DNA of 64,000 nt from DAOUTY01 sp964453665 (lineage in GTDB: Bacteria > Chloroflexota > Dehalococcoidia > SZUA-161), in assembly GCA_964453665.1 (NCBI GenBank), contig CAYVQT010000008.1:1-64000 (forward strand), read 5' to 3'. The number at the start of each line of letters is the position of its first letter. The first letter of the stretch is position 1. Positions 51,801 through 59,335 of this stretch are shown one piece after another. A program made the position numbers and the translations under genes. Below the pieces are notes generated by a model. The model worked only from the letters and a program-made list of their open reading frames with translations, was not told the origin of the DNA and searched no databases.

Positions 51801-52151
51801 CTATTCCTGTTCACCCTCCAGGCCCTTTATCCTGGCTTCGATTTCATCGAGCTGCGCTTTTACTGCGCTTGCCTCTTCCTTGAGGAAGTCGAGTTCCTGT
51901 TCTCGGCTCATTGGCGGGGCGTACGGCGTAGCGCCGTAGGCCGCTGGCCCGCCGTAGTAACCCGGGTCCCAGGCCCCACCGTAGGAAGGATAGGGTGTTG
52001 CCCCGGGTGCATAGGGAGCAGCCGTATATGCTCCAAAGTACCCGCACCGGGGTAGTCCTCCCCTTCCCCTGCCGATGTAAGGCCAGGGAGGAGAGCTGCC
52101 TCTAAATCCGAAGCCCATCCCGCCTCTTCTAAATCCGAAACCGTTCGGCAT
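51801..52151 (-). CDS. DUF5320-type protein
   Basis: 116 residues. The N-terminal FGFRRGGMGFGFRG is Gly/aromatic rich, the middle is Tyr/Pro/Gly rich (GATPYPSYGGAWDPGYYGG), and the C-terminal coiled coil (about 83-114) is charged. DUF5320 proteins are found in anaerobes next to NifX-type and MinD-ferredoxin genes. Function unknown. Its coiled-coil end resembles the tail of the NifX-type protein, so the two may associate. Confidence 0.75.
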   Translation of the reverse strand: MPNGFGFRRGGMGFGFRGSSPPWPYIGRGRGGLPRCGYFGAYTAAPYAPGATPYPSYGGAWDPGYYGGPAAYGATPYAPPMSREQELDFLKEEASAVKAQLDEIEARIKGLEGEQE

Positions 52152-52244
52152 TTTCTCACCTCCTATGTCCGAAGTTTCTCTTTCCTTGACGGCACCGCTA
52201 TCAGTTCCGCCAGGGCAACGCCAGCAGTGGCGACGTCTGCCCTA

Positions 52245-52583
52245 TCACGGATAGTATCCGTAGGGCATATCGTAGCGCGCTGCTCCAGGGTTGTAGGCAC
52301 CGCTGCCGTAATACGGAGTACTGTATCCCCCGTAAGGGATAGTCGCGCCGTACTTACCGGCATTAGGCGTCGCCCACCACCATCTGGGAAGCCAGGGGAA
52401 ATTGCGGCAGAAGGGATAGGGGTTGCCGCGTCCCATGCCCATACCGCGTCCGAAGCCCATGCCCATACCGCGTCCCATGCCTCTGCCCATGCCCATACCG
52501 CGTCCGAAGCCCATGCCCATGCCGCGGCCGAAGCCCATGCCTCCCCAGCCGAACCAGCCTCTTCCATATGGCATTTCGCTCAC
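52245..52583 (-). CDS. Met/Gly-rich repeat protein, DUF5320-like
   Basis: 112 residues. Residues 14-53 are MGFGRG, MGMG and MGRG repeats; the rest is Trp/Tyr/Pro rich (FPWLPRWWWATPN, GGYSTPYYGSG). No signal peptide or membrane helix. The repeat is like the methionine-rich part of the NifX-type protein. A metal-binding or scaffold role is guessed. Genes on both sides are in the same operon. Confidence 0.7.
   Translation of the reverse strand: MSEMPYGRGWFGWGGMGFGRGMGMGFGRGMGMGRGMGRGMGMGFGRGMGMGRGNPYPFCRNFPWLPRWWWATPNAGKYGATIPYGGYSTPYYGSGAYNPGAARYDMPYGYYP
52425..52544 (-). repeat. Met/Gly-coding tandem repeat in the small Gly-rich gene
   Basis: Short repeats of the same kind as at 51127-51363, sharing CCGCGTCCCATGCCTCTGCC and neighbouring bases. 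Confidence 0.75.
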
Positions 52584-52617
52584 CTCCTCTCATTATAGTT
52601 GATTGGCCATTAATTTT

Positions 52618-53343
52618 CTATTGTTTCTTCATTGTGAGTAATCTGACGCCCTTCATCTGGCGGAAGGTAGCACCCTGGCTGACGTGACGTAACACCGTTT
52701 CCGGCTCGACTACCTTAGTGCCCGAGATGACATCCACCCCGTAGTCGAACAGCACGGGCGAAAGCGGGGTAGTGGGTCCAAGTACAATAACATAAGCCTT
52801 TGGGCCGCAGAGTTCGAGCAGGCCCTCGATAGTGTGATTGACGAAAGCGCTTCCGGTTATGGCCACCACGTCGGCCTGAGGGATGAATCGCTGCGCCTCG
52901 CTTTCGGCGATATCTCCTTCCCGCGGGTGCTTCTCTATCACCCACAGCACATGTGCAGCCTGGCTTAGTCTCTGGGTAAAAGGGAAATGTCCCACAAGCG
53001 CCACTTTTCTGTCCCTGCCCTCTTCCGCCAGGAAGTCGGCAGCATTAAGGTCGACACAGCGTTGCACATCTATCTCAAGAAGTGAGTTGATTGTCGCCAT
53101 GCCTATCGCCGCCTCGAGGCTGCTACCCGAGCGTGCCATCTGAGCCAGTTCAAGCGCGTTGCTGTCCATCAGACTCCCTGCGTCTTTCACCGGTGCAGCA
53201 GAGTGGTGATTATGTGCATCGGGGATAACCGATGCCAGCCCGCAGTTGCGGGTATGCACGGCTGTCCAGTAAGGCCCCTGGCGTATTTCTCTCACCCCGG
53301 CCTCCGGGTCGAGTGTAGAGAGCAATTCGTCTATTATCCTCAT
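52618..53343 (-). CDS. DUF364/DUF4213 protein, putative heavy-metal chelation domain
   Basis: 241 residues. An N-terminal DUF4213-like domain (enolase-N-like; 1-90) is followed by a Rossmann-type DUF364 domain (VALVGHFPF, VVAITGSAFVNHTIEGLLEL, VIVLGPTTPLSPVLF). Family members bind metals or corrinoid-like ligands and sit near metal cofactor genes; exact activity is unknown. Its ATG overlaps the stop of the DUF134 gene by 4 bp, so the two are coupled. Confidence 0.83.
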   Translation of the reverse strand: MRIIDELLSTLDPEAGVREIRQGPYWTAVHTRNCGLASVIPDAHNHHSAAPVKDAGSLMDSNALELAQMARSGSSLEAAIGMATINSLLEIDVQRCVDLNAADFLAEEGRDRKVALVGHFPFTQRLSQAAHVLWVIEKHPREGDIAESEAQRFIPQADVVAITGSAFVNHTIEGLLELCGPKAYVIVLGPTTPLSPVLFDYGVDVISGTKVVEPETVLRHVSQGATFRQMKGVRLLTMKKQ

Positions 53344-53822
53344 CTCTGCATCTCCCAGCGACCCCTTCCACCGCGTCGCCTGCCCTGGCCTCTCATCCCG
53401 CCTCCGAATCCGGGCGCGGGCTGGATATTGGGACTATTACACGTGGGACATATTGTGGGAGGTTCTGTAACCATTGTCTCGAAAGGAACATCCCATTCGT
53501 GGCCGTTGCTGCGGCACCTGAAGCGGCGCATCGCCATCTCGAAGTTGCCCCCTTCAATACGTATCGCCTTACCGTTGAGCAGGGCGTCCGCAAGCTTCTT
53601 CCGCGCGGCTCCCAGCACCCGGTGGAAAGTGGGACGCGATACCTGCATCCTCTGGGCGCACTCCTCCTGCTCCAGCCCTTCCATATCCTTGAGACGGATC
53701 GCCTCCGCTTCCTCAATCGAAAGACGTATCTCTTCAAGTAAATTAAGAGGGACCCCCGCCGGCTTGAAGAAGGTTATCTCGGGGACGGAGCCGACCCGGC
53801 GCCACTTCGTTGGTCGGGGCAT
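53340..53822 (-). CDS. DUF134 (UPF0251) transcriptional regulator
   Basis: 160 residues. The helix-turn-helix is sigma-factor like: GLEQEECAQRMQVSRPTFHRVLGAARKKLADALLNGKAIRIEGG. The C-terminal half has a zinc ribbon (CRSNGHEW and CPTCNSPN) and an Arg/Gly tail. DUF134 genes regularly head clusters with NifX-type and MinD-type genes, so it probably controls this operon. It is the first gene of the run, directly after a consensus promoter. Confidence 0.88.
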   Translation of the reverse strand: MPRPTKWRRVGSVPEITFFKPAGVPLNLLEEIRLSIEEAEAIRLKDMEGLEQEECAQRMQVSRPTFHRVLGAARKKLADALLNGKAIRIEGGNFEMAMRRFRCRSNGHEWDVPFETMVTEPPTICPTCNSPNIQPAPGFGGGMRGQGRRRGGRGRWEMQR

Positions 53823-53875
53823 TGTTGTAAAATTACCTCGTTTACTATGTGAATTATGAACCTATGTCCATAACA

Positions 53876-53904
53876 ACTATAACACAGGGGTATCATCATG
53901 TCAA
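53876..53904 (-). promoter_or_regulatory. consensus promoter of the DUF134-headed operon
   Basis: TTGACA (53904-53899), 17-bp spacer, TATAGT (53881-53876). Transcription should start near 53869, giving a leader of about 47 nt with a GAGGTAA ribosome site. Confidence 0.75.
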
Positions 53905-54013
53905 GAGTTTATGCCTGTCGGGGGTAACAGGTGGAGGCAAGTGCGATTGCGTGTCTTTATATCATCACTGAGGAGATAGACTCTTGATATCCATAGCAAA
54001 GCCTTTCTCACAT

Positions 54014-54079
54014 GTCATTACCGCGTACGCGGGAATCCACATCCACCCCTTTTTGGATTCCTGCTTCAGCAGGAATGAC
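54014..54079. repeat. composite palindromic element with GTCATT/AATGAC ends
   Basis: Two arms, each itself palindromic (CCGCGTACGCGG and CCTGCTTCAGCAGG). GTCATT at the left end and AATGAC at the right form terminal inverted repeats. A two-hairpin unit of the same family as 3023-3047. Confidence 0.65.
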
Positions 54080-54120
54080 GTAGGGAGCAATGGCAGTCGC
54101 TGGGGCTGGAAGGTAACGAA

Positions 54121-54143
54121 GGGGGCGACCGCAGGTCGCCCCC
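54121..54143. terminator. 10-bp perfect hairpin after metF
   Basis: GGGGGCGACC pairs with GGTCGCCCCC around a three-base loop. It lies 31 bp past the stop of the second metF on the minus strand and ends the operon. Confidence 0.7.
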
Positions 54144-54174
54144 TTTATCGATCTCTTTTAAAGACCGTAGAAAA

Positions 54175-55074
54175 TCAATCCCTGTGGCCGTTCATTCCGG
54201 CGGCGGCCAGGATATCCGGTACCACCTCTTCCCTGCCGATTGCCATTATATGCACTCCATCGCATACTGAGTCCTTCTTTAACGCAGCGATCATGCGGCC
54301 GGCGATCTCGATGCCTTTGTTGAGGGCCTCGCCTTTGGGTGCGCTCGCCATCTCATCGATAAGGTTCTGGGGTACGAATATGCCGGGCACGTTCTCGTTC
54401 ATATATTTAGCCATCCTGGCAGATACCAGCAGCACTATTCCCGCCAGAATCTTGACGGGGAATTTGCGGGCATATTCCATGAACTTGCCGAAGTTGTCCA
54501 GGTCATAGATCGCCTGCGTCTGGATGAATTCGGCTCCTGCCTCGATCTTTTTTTCGAATTTAATAAGCTGGGGTTCGATCGGATTGGCCTCGGGTGTTAC
54601 TATCGCCCCCGCGCAGAACTCGACCGCACCATCGAGGTCGTTACCTCCCAGGTCTTTCCCGGATTCCATCTGTCTGACTGCCCTGAGGAGCTGGACTGAG
54701 TCGAGCTCGAATACACCCCTGGCCTCTTTGTGGTCTCCAACCGGGACCGCATCGCCCGTAAGACAGAGGACATTCCGTATACCTCTGGTATATGCCAGGA
54801 GGAGTTCGGCCTGGAGCGCCATCTGGTTACGGTCGCGGCAGGTCATCTGCAGAATGGGCTCGCCGCCTCGCTCTTCTATCTCCAGGCAGCCGCCGATAGA
54901 GGGGAAGCGCATCACCGAGCTCTGGTGGTCGGTCACGTTTATTCCATCCACCATGTCCTTGAGTATATCGATATGGTGGCGCATGTTTTCTATATTGGTC
55001 CCCTTCGGAGGGCCGATCTCACTGCTTATTACAAACTTGCCCGAATTAAGGGCTTCCTTGAAGCTCTGCGCCAT
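54175..55074 (-). CDS. metF: methylenetetrahydrofolate reductase, catalytic subunit (copy 2)
   Basis: 299 residues from the ATG at 55074, which has GAGGAGGAGGG at correct spacing; a GTG six codons earlier overlaps that site. Same motifs as copy 1: SSEIGPPKG, INVTDHQSSVMR, TCRDRN, GDAVPVGDHK and the C-terminal CDGVHIMAIG. Last gene of the fdh-like/nuoE/nuoF-gltD/metV/metF operon. The physical link to NAD(P)H-type subunits suggests this copy forms the larger complex. Confidence 0.92.
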   Translation of the reverse strand: MAQSFKEALNSGKFVISSEIGPPKGTNIENMRHHIDILKDMVDGINVTDHQSSVMRFPSIGGCLEIEERGGEPILQMTCRDRNQMALQAELLLAYTRGIRNVLCLTGDAVPVGDHKEARGVFELDSVQLLRAVRQMESGKDLGGNDLDGAVEFCAGAIVTPEANPIEPQLIKFEKKIEAGAEFIQTQAIYDLDNFGKFMEYARKFPVKILAGIVLLVSARMAKYMNENVPGIFVPQNLIDEMASAPKGEALNKGIEIAGRMIAALKKDSVCDGVHIMAIGREEVVPDILAAAGMNGHRD

Positions 55075-55088
55075 TTTCGCCCTCCTCC

Positions 55089-55733
55089 TCACAAGATTCT
55101 GGTAGCCCGCGGTCTGGGCACCACCTGGGAATTCTTGATAGGTTGATACTTCTTCATCAGGTCCAGCCTGCCCTGTTCCTTGAGGCGATTATAGATGAGC
55201 GTCCAGGCGCAATCCTTCTCTTTGTCGACCTCGCATTTGCCGTTGTTGGTGCCGCCACAGGGACCGTTTAGCAGTCCTTTATGGCATGCCGTGATGGGGC
55301 AAATGCCCGCTGTATAGCCCAGGACACATCGTCCGCACTGGTCGCAAACTTCGTGAAAATAGCCTGGCCCATCCTCAACACCAATGAATAGCGTATCCAG
55401 AGCCGGTATTACTGGTTTACCGTTGTAGGAACCTACCCGCTGCACTCCCATGGCGCAGGACATCACCAGAAGGCAGTCAGCACTCTGAATGGCGCTGTTA
55501 TTTTCCTGCAATGATACTTCGGTCATCTCGTCGCATGCGGTGGGTATAACTGTCCAGCCGGTAACCATCTTGCCCAGGCCCTGAAGGTGTTCCTTCATGT
55601 CCAGGACCTGTTCTCTGCCACCTGTATTGGTCATGGTTGCGCAGGTGCCGCAGCCAATGATAAAAACTCTCTCCAGACCCTCGATCTGTTGCTCGATCTC
55701 TTCGAGGGGCTTTTGCCTGGTAATGGATTTCAT
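55089..55733 (-). CDS. metV: MetV, zinc-containing partner of MetF (copy 2)
   Basis: 214 residues. FIIGCGTCATMTNTGG near 24-39, CDQCGRCVLGYTAGICPIT, LNGPCGGTNNGKCEVDKEKDC and IYNRLKEQGRLDLM match copy 1 in order. The second N-terminal cysteine group lacks one Cys (ATMTN versus AAKCH). It lies 14 bp from metF and 39 bp after the NuoF-GltD fusion gene; GGGAGGTGG precedes its ATG. Confidence 0.9.
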   Translation of the reverse strand: MKSITRQKPLEEIEQQIEGLERVFIIGCGTCATMTNTGGREQVLDMKEHLQGLGKMVTGWTVIPTACDEMTEVSLQENNSAIQSADCLLVMSCAMGVQRVGSYNGKPVIPALDTLFIGVEDGPGYFHEVCDQCGRCVLGYTAGICPITACHKGLLNGPCGGTNNGKCEVDKEKDCAWTLIYNRLKEQGRLDLMKKYQPIKNSQVVPRPRATRIL

Positions 55734-55772
55734 ATTCCACCTCCCGATTGGACAGTCTATTCCTTGAGCGCG

Positions 55773-58700
55773 TTATGTTTCCAGGTCGCATCTGAGGCAT
55801 CGCCTGGCCTCTTGCCTTGCTACATCCTCTGAGAAGCCTTGCTCTATCTCTTCGAAAGTACGTTTGCTTTTCTTAGCAGGAAGCTTCGGCATTTGCGCCC
55901 TGGGCTGTGTCTCCCAGGATTCCTCAACTTCCGGTTCTTGCCCGGCTGTTTCTCCGTTGCGCCTTTGCTTGAGATCGTACATCTCTACACGAGATACATC
56001 GTTCCTGAGATGCTTATCTACTGCTATAGCTGACCTTCTCCCTGCGGCGATAGCTTCGATGATCATTCCCGGGCCGGTGACGAAGTCTCCTCCGGCGAAG
56101 ACGCCGGGTATGTTGGTAGACAACCTGTTGCTGTCGACGACCAGTGTCTCCCACTTGGTGCGTTCCAGGGCGCTATCGGGGGGAAGGAATGAAAGGTCGG
56201 GAGCCTGGCCCACGGCAGCAATTACCGTGTCAGCCTCTACATAGAATTCGGAGCCGGAGACAGGCATAGGCCTGCGCCGTCCACTGGAATCGGGTTCGCC
56301 CAACGCCATGCGGATGCATTGCAAGCCAGTTGCTCTCCAGTTTGTGCTTTCTATCCTTGTGGGACTGACGAGGAAGCTAAAGCGGATGCCCTCGGCTACA
56401 GCCTCGTCGTACTCCACTTCGGTGACCGGCATCTGATCTCTGGACCGCCTGTAGTATACGTTCACCTCCTCGGCGCCAAGTCGAAGAGCGGTGCGAGCAG
56501 CATCCAGCGCCACATTGCCGCCACCGATGACAGCTACACGTTGCCCGATGTTTACCTGTCTGCCTACCTTGACATCGCGCAGGAACCTCAGACCGTAGTG
56601 GAAGTTATCGACGTCCTCCAGTTCGCCCGGTATACCTATACGCTGGCTTCTCTGAGCGCCCGCAGCGATAAATACTGCTTCAAAGTCCTCTTTCTTAAGG
56701 TCTTCCACGGTGAAGTTCGCATTGATCGGCGTATTGTATTTTATTTCGACGCCGCGCTTGGCGATGTAGTCTATCTCGTTTTGAATAACCTCTGCGGGCA
56801 GGCGAAACTGTGGTATAGCTACCGAAAGCATGCCTCCCCCCACGGGGAGGGCTTCGAAGACCGTTACCGGATAGCCCATCTGAGCCAGGAAGTAGGCGCA
56901 GCTCAATCCGGTGGGCCCGGCTCCGACCACGGCCGCTCTCTGACTCTTGGTCTGCGGGAATGGTTCCGGATCGGGCAATTCACTCACGTGGTCGAAATAC
57001 CAGTCGGCGACGAAGCGTTTGAGCGACCTTATGGCTACTGGGTCGTCGAGTTCACCACGGCGACAGCGGCTCTCGCAGGGATGATGGCAGATGCGGCCGC
57101 AGATAGCGGGGAAGGGGTTTCGCTCCCTGATGGTCTCGACAGATTCCAGGTATTCGCCCGCGGCGATGTGAGCTACGTACTTTGGTATATTAATACCAAC
57201 CGGACACGTGTGCTGGCAGGGGGATATCATTAAAGCGTCGCACACCGCAGCCGGACATTTCTTCTCCTTTATATGAGCTTCGTACTCATCGCGGAAATAT
57301 TTTATGGTGGTGAGCACGGGGTTGGGACATGTCTGCCCGAGGCCGCAGAGCGAGCATTCCTTCACAGTATTGGCTATATTGAGCAGGGTGTCGATGTCTT
57401 CATCGCGCCCTTTTCCCTGGGTAATCCTGGTCAGAATCTCAAGCATCTGCTTTGTCCCCAGGCGGCAGGGAACGCATTTACCGCAGGACTCGGTCTGGGT
57501 GAAACTAAGGAAATATCTGGCTATTTCCACCATACAGGTGCTGTCGTCCAATACCACCATGCCACCGGAGCCCATAATCGACCCCAGTTGAGCCAGTGAG
57601 TCAAACTCCACTGGAACGTCGAGATACTGCGCTGGAATGCACCCACCCGAAGGGCCGCCGGTCTGCACCGCTTTGAACTGCTTGCCGCGAGGAATACCGC
57701 CTCCGATGTCGAAGATGATGGAGTCCAGGGTAGTACCCATAGGCACTTCTACCAAACCACTGTTGGCTACCTTCCCCGTGATGGCAAATACAGCCGTCCC
57801 CTTGCTTTTCTCCGTCCCGATACTGGCGAACCATTCAGCTCCCCGGTCGATAATAACGGGAACGGTGGCCAGCGTCTTCACGTTGTCGATGATGGTGGGC
57901 TTTCCATCCAGACCTGACTGTGCCGGGAACGGGGGGCGGGGACGGGGCATTCCCCGCTGGCTTTCGATAGAGGCGATTAAGGCCGTCTCTTCGCCGCAGA
58001 CAAAGGCGCCGGCGCCCTCTTTGACCTGAATGTCGAAGTCAAAGCCCGAGCCAAGGATATTCTTCCCCAGAAATCCTCTCTCCCGGGCCTGTTCCAGGGC
58101 TATGCGAAATCGGCTGACCGCCAGTGGATATTCGGCACGGACATAAATATAGCCCTGGGTTGCTCCCATACCGTATCCGGCGATGGTCAACCCTTCGATA
58201 ACCGCGTTCGGGTCTGCCTCAAGGATCGAGCGGTCCATGAAAGCCCCGGGGTCACCTTCGTCGGCATTGCAGATAACGTATTTCTGATCATTGGGGGAGT
58301 TGCGACAGAACTGCCATTTGCGTGCCGTAGGAAAACCGGCGCCACCTCTTCCCCGGAGACCGGACTTCGCGACCTCATCGATAACTGCTTCGGGTGTCAT
58401 CTTGACCAGGGCCTTCTTCAGCGCCTTGTACCCACCATGAGCGATGTAGTCTTCGATTTTCTCGGGATTAATGTGCCCGCAATTTCTCAGGATTATGCGC
58501 TGCTGTCCCTTATAGAATTTTATATCCGAATACAGCGGTATCGCCTGACCGGTCACGGGATCGCGGTAGAAAAGACGCTCAACGGGCTTGTCATTTTGGA
58601 GATGGGAACCAACGATCTCCGGAGCATCACCAGCCTCGACATGGGTATAGAAAATGCCATCGGGCTCGACCACGACGTTGGGGCCCTGCTCGCAGAAGCC

Positions 58701-58841
58701 GTGACAGCCGGTGAAGTCTATGCTTGTTCCTTCTAACCGCTGGCGCTCTACCTCCTCCTTGAGCGCATCGTAGACGGCGCCTGAACCGGCCGAGAAACAA
58801 CCTGTTCCCTGGCAGACAAAGACTGTGCGATGGTTCTGCAT
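55773..58841 (-). CDS. NuoF-like FMN/NADH subunit fused to a GltD/NfnB-like FAD-NAD(P) oxidoreductase
   Basis: 1022 residues from the ATG at 58841, one base after the nuoE stop; a GTG three codons earlier overlaps nuoE. Numbering here counts from that GTG. A thioredoxin-like [2Fe-2S] domain (C13, C18, C49, C53) comes first. The FMN/NADH fold follows with GRGGAGFP (167-174) and a [4Fe-4S] site C456/459/462/502. The second half is a GltD-type module: cysteine groups C545/C549 and C584/588/592/596, FAD motif VVGAGPTG (641-648) and a second nucleotide motif VIGGGNVALD (774-783). NuoF subunits oxidise NADH. GltD/NfnB modules occur in bifurcating NADH/NADPH enzymes. Two nucleotide sites on one chain suggest bifurcation or transhydrogenation. 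Confidence 0.9.
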   Translation of the reverse strand: MQNHRTVFVCQGTGCFSAGSGAVYDALKEEVERQRLEGTSIDFTGCHGFCEQGPNVVVEPDGIFYTHVEAGDAPEIVGSHLQNDKPVERLFYRDPVTGQAIPLYSDIKFYKGQQRIILRNCGHINPEKIEDYIAHGGYKALKKALVKMTPEAVIDEVAKSGLRGRGGAGFPTARKWQFCRNSPNDQKYVICNADEGDPGAFMDRSILEADPNAVIEGLTIAGYGMGATQGYIYVRAEYPLAVSRFRIALEQARERGFLGKNILGSGFDFDIQVKEGAGAFVCGEETALIASIESQRGMPRPRPPFPAQSGLDGKPTIIDNVKTLATVPVIIDRGAEWFASIGTEKSKGTAVFAITGKVANSGLVEVPMGTTLDSIIFDIGGGIPRGKQFKAVQTGGPSGGCIPAQYLDVPVEFDSLAQLGSIMGSGGMVVLDDSTCMVEIARYFLSFTQTESCGKCVPCRLGTKQMLEILTRITQGKGRDEDIDTLLNIANTVKECSLCGLGQTCPNPVLTTIKYFRDEYEAHIKEKKCPAAVCDALMISPCQHTCPVGINIPKYVAHIAAGEYLESVETIRERNPFPAICGRICHHPCESRCRRGELDDPVAIRSLKRFVADWYFDHVSELPDPEPFPQTKSQRAAVVGAGPTGLSCAYFLAQMGYPVTVFEALPVGGGMLSVAIPQFRLPAEVIQNEIDYIAKRGVEIKYNTPINANFTVEDLKKEDFEAVFIAAGAQRSQRIGIPGELEDVDNFHYGLRFLRDVKVGRQVNIGQRVAVIGGGNVALDAARTALRLGAEEVNVYYRRSRDQMPVTEVEYDEAVAEGIRFSFLVSPTRIESTNWRATGLQCIRMALGEPDSSGRRRPMPVSGSEFYVEADTVIAAVGQAPDLSFLPPDSALERTKWETLVVDSNRLSTNIPGVFAGGDFVTGPGMIIEAIAAGRRSAIAVDKHLRNDVSRVEMYDLKQRRNGETAGQEPEVEESWETQPRAQMPKLPAKKSKRTFEEIEQGFSEDVARQEARRCLRCDLET

Positions 58842-58842
58842 G

Positions 58843-59331
58843 CTATCCACCGCCTTTCCTGTCCCCGAACAGTTGCGCCACCTTCTTGGGATTCATGTTT
58901 CCGTGAGTTTCCTTTCCGATAACTATGTTAGGGGCCAGGGCGCAGACACCTATGCAGGCTACGGTTTCCAGTGTGTACTCAAAGTCGGGGCTGGTCTCGC
59001 CCTCTTCAAGGTCGAGATTCTGCTTCACCAATTTGAGTATTGTCTTGCCACCGCGAACGTGGCAGGCCGTACCCCGACACACCCTGACTACCTTCCTCCC
59101 TCGCGGAGAAGTATAGAGCTGTTCGTAGAAGGTAATTACCCCCTGCACCTCGGAGGGGAATAATTTGAAGGCCCGGGCTATGGGATTGATAGCCTCTGGG
59201 GGAATATACCCGAACTCTTCCTGTATCTTCTGTAGTAGAGGAATTAAGGGCCACTTCTGGTCTTTGTAACTGGTTATTATTCCATCTATCTGTTTGGGAT
59301 CGGGTTCTGGCATTTGTTGTACCTTATCCAC
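58843..59331 (-). CDS. NuoE-like [2Fe-2S] subunit
   Basis: 162 residues, the length of NuoE/HydC. A four-helix start (1-75) leads into the thioredoxin-like domain with C85, C90, C126 and C130 binding one [2Fe-2S] cluster. It passes electrons between the NuoF module and the NuoG-like N-terminus of the next subunit. Its stop lies one base before the NuoF ATG, and its start is 4 bp after the previous gene. Confidence 0.92.
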   Translation of the reverse strand: MDKVQQMPEPDPKQIDGIITSYKDQKWPLIPLLQKIQEEFGYIPPEAINPIARAFKLFPSEVQGVITFYEQLYTSPRGRKVVRVCRGTACHVRGGKTILKLVKQNLDLEEGETSPDFEYTLETVACIGVCALAPNIVIGKETHGNMNPKKVAQLFGDRKGGG

Positions 59332-59335
59332 GAGG

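Larger units (their letters stand above)
53823..54174. other. intergenic region between the two minus-strand operons
   Basis: Holds the promoter of the DUF134 operon (53876-53904), a composite palindromic repeat (54014-54079) and a terminator hairpin (54121-54143). No gene is seen. The open frame across 53984-54508 is repeat DNA running into the antisense of metF. Confidence 0.6.

Noticed and set aside
56319..57233. 304-codon plus-strand open frame opposite the NuoF-GltD gene
   Set aside because: Antisense shadow; all motifs are on the minus strand.
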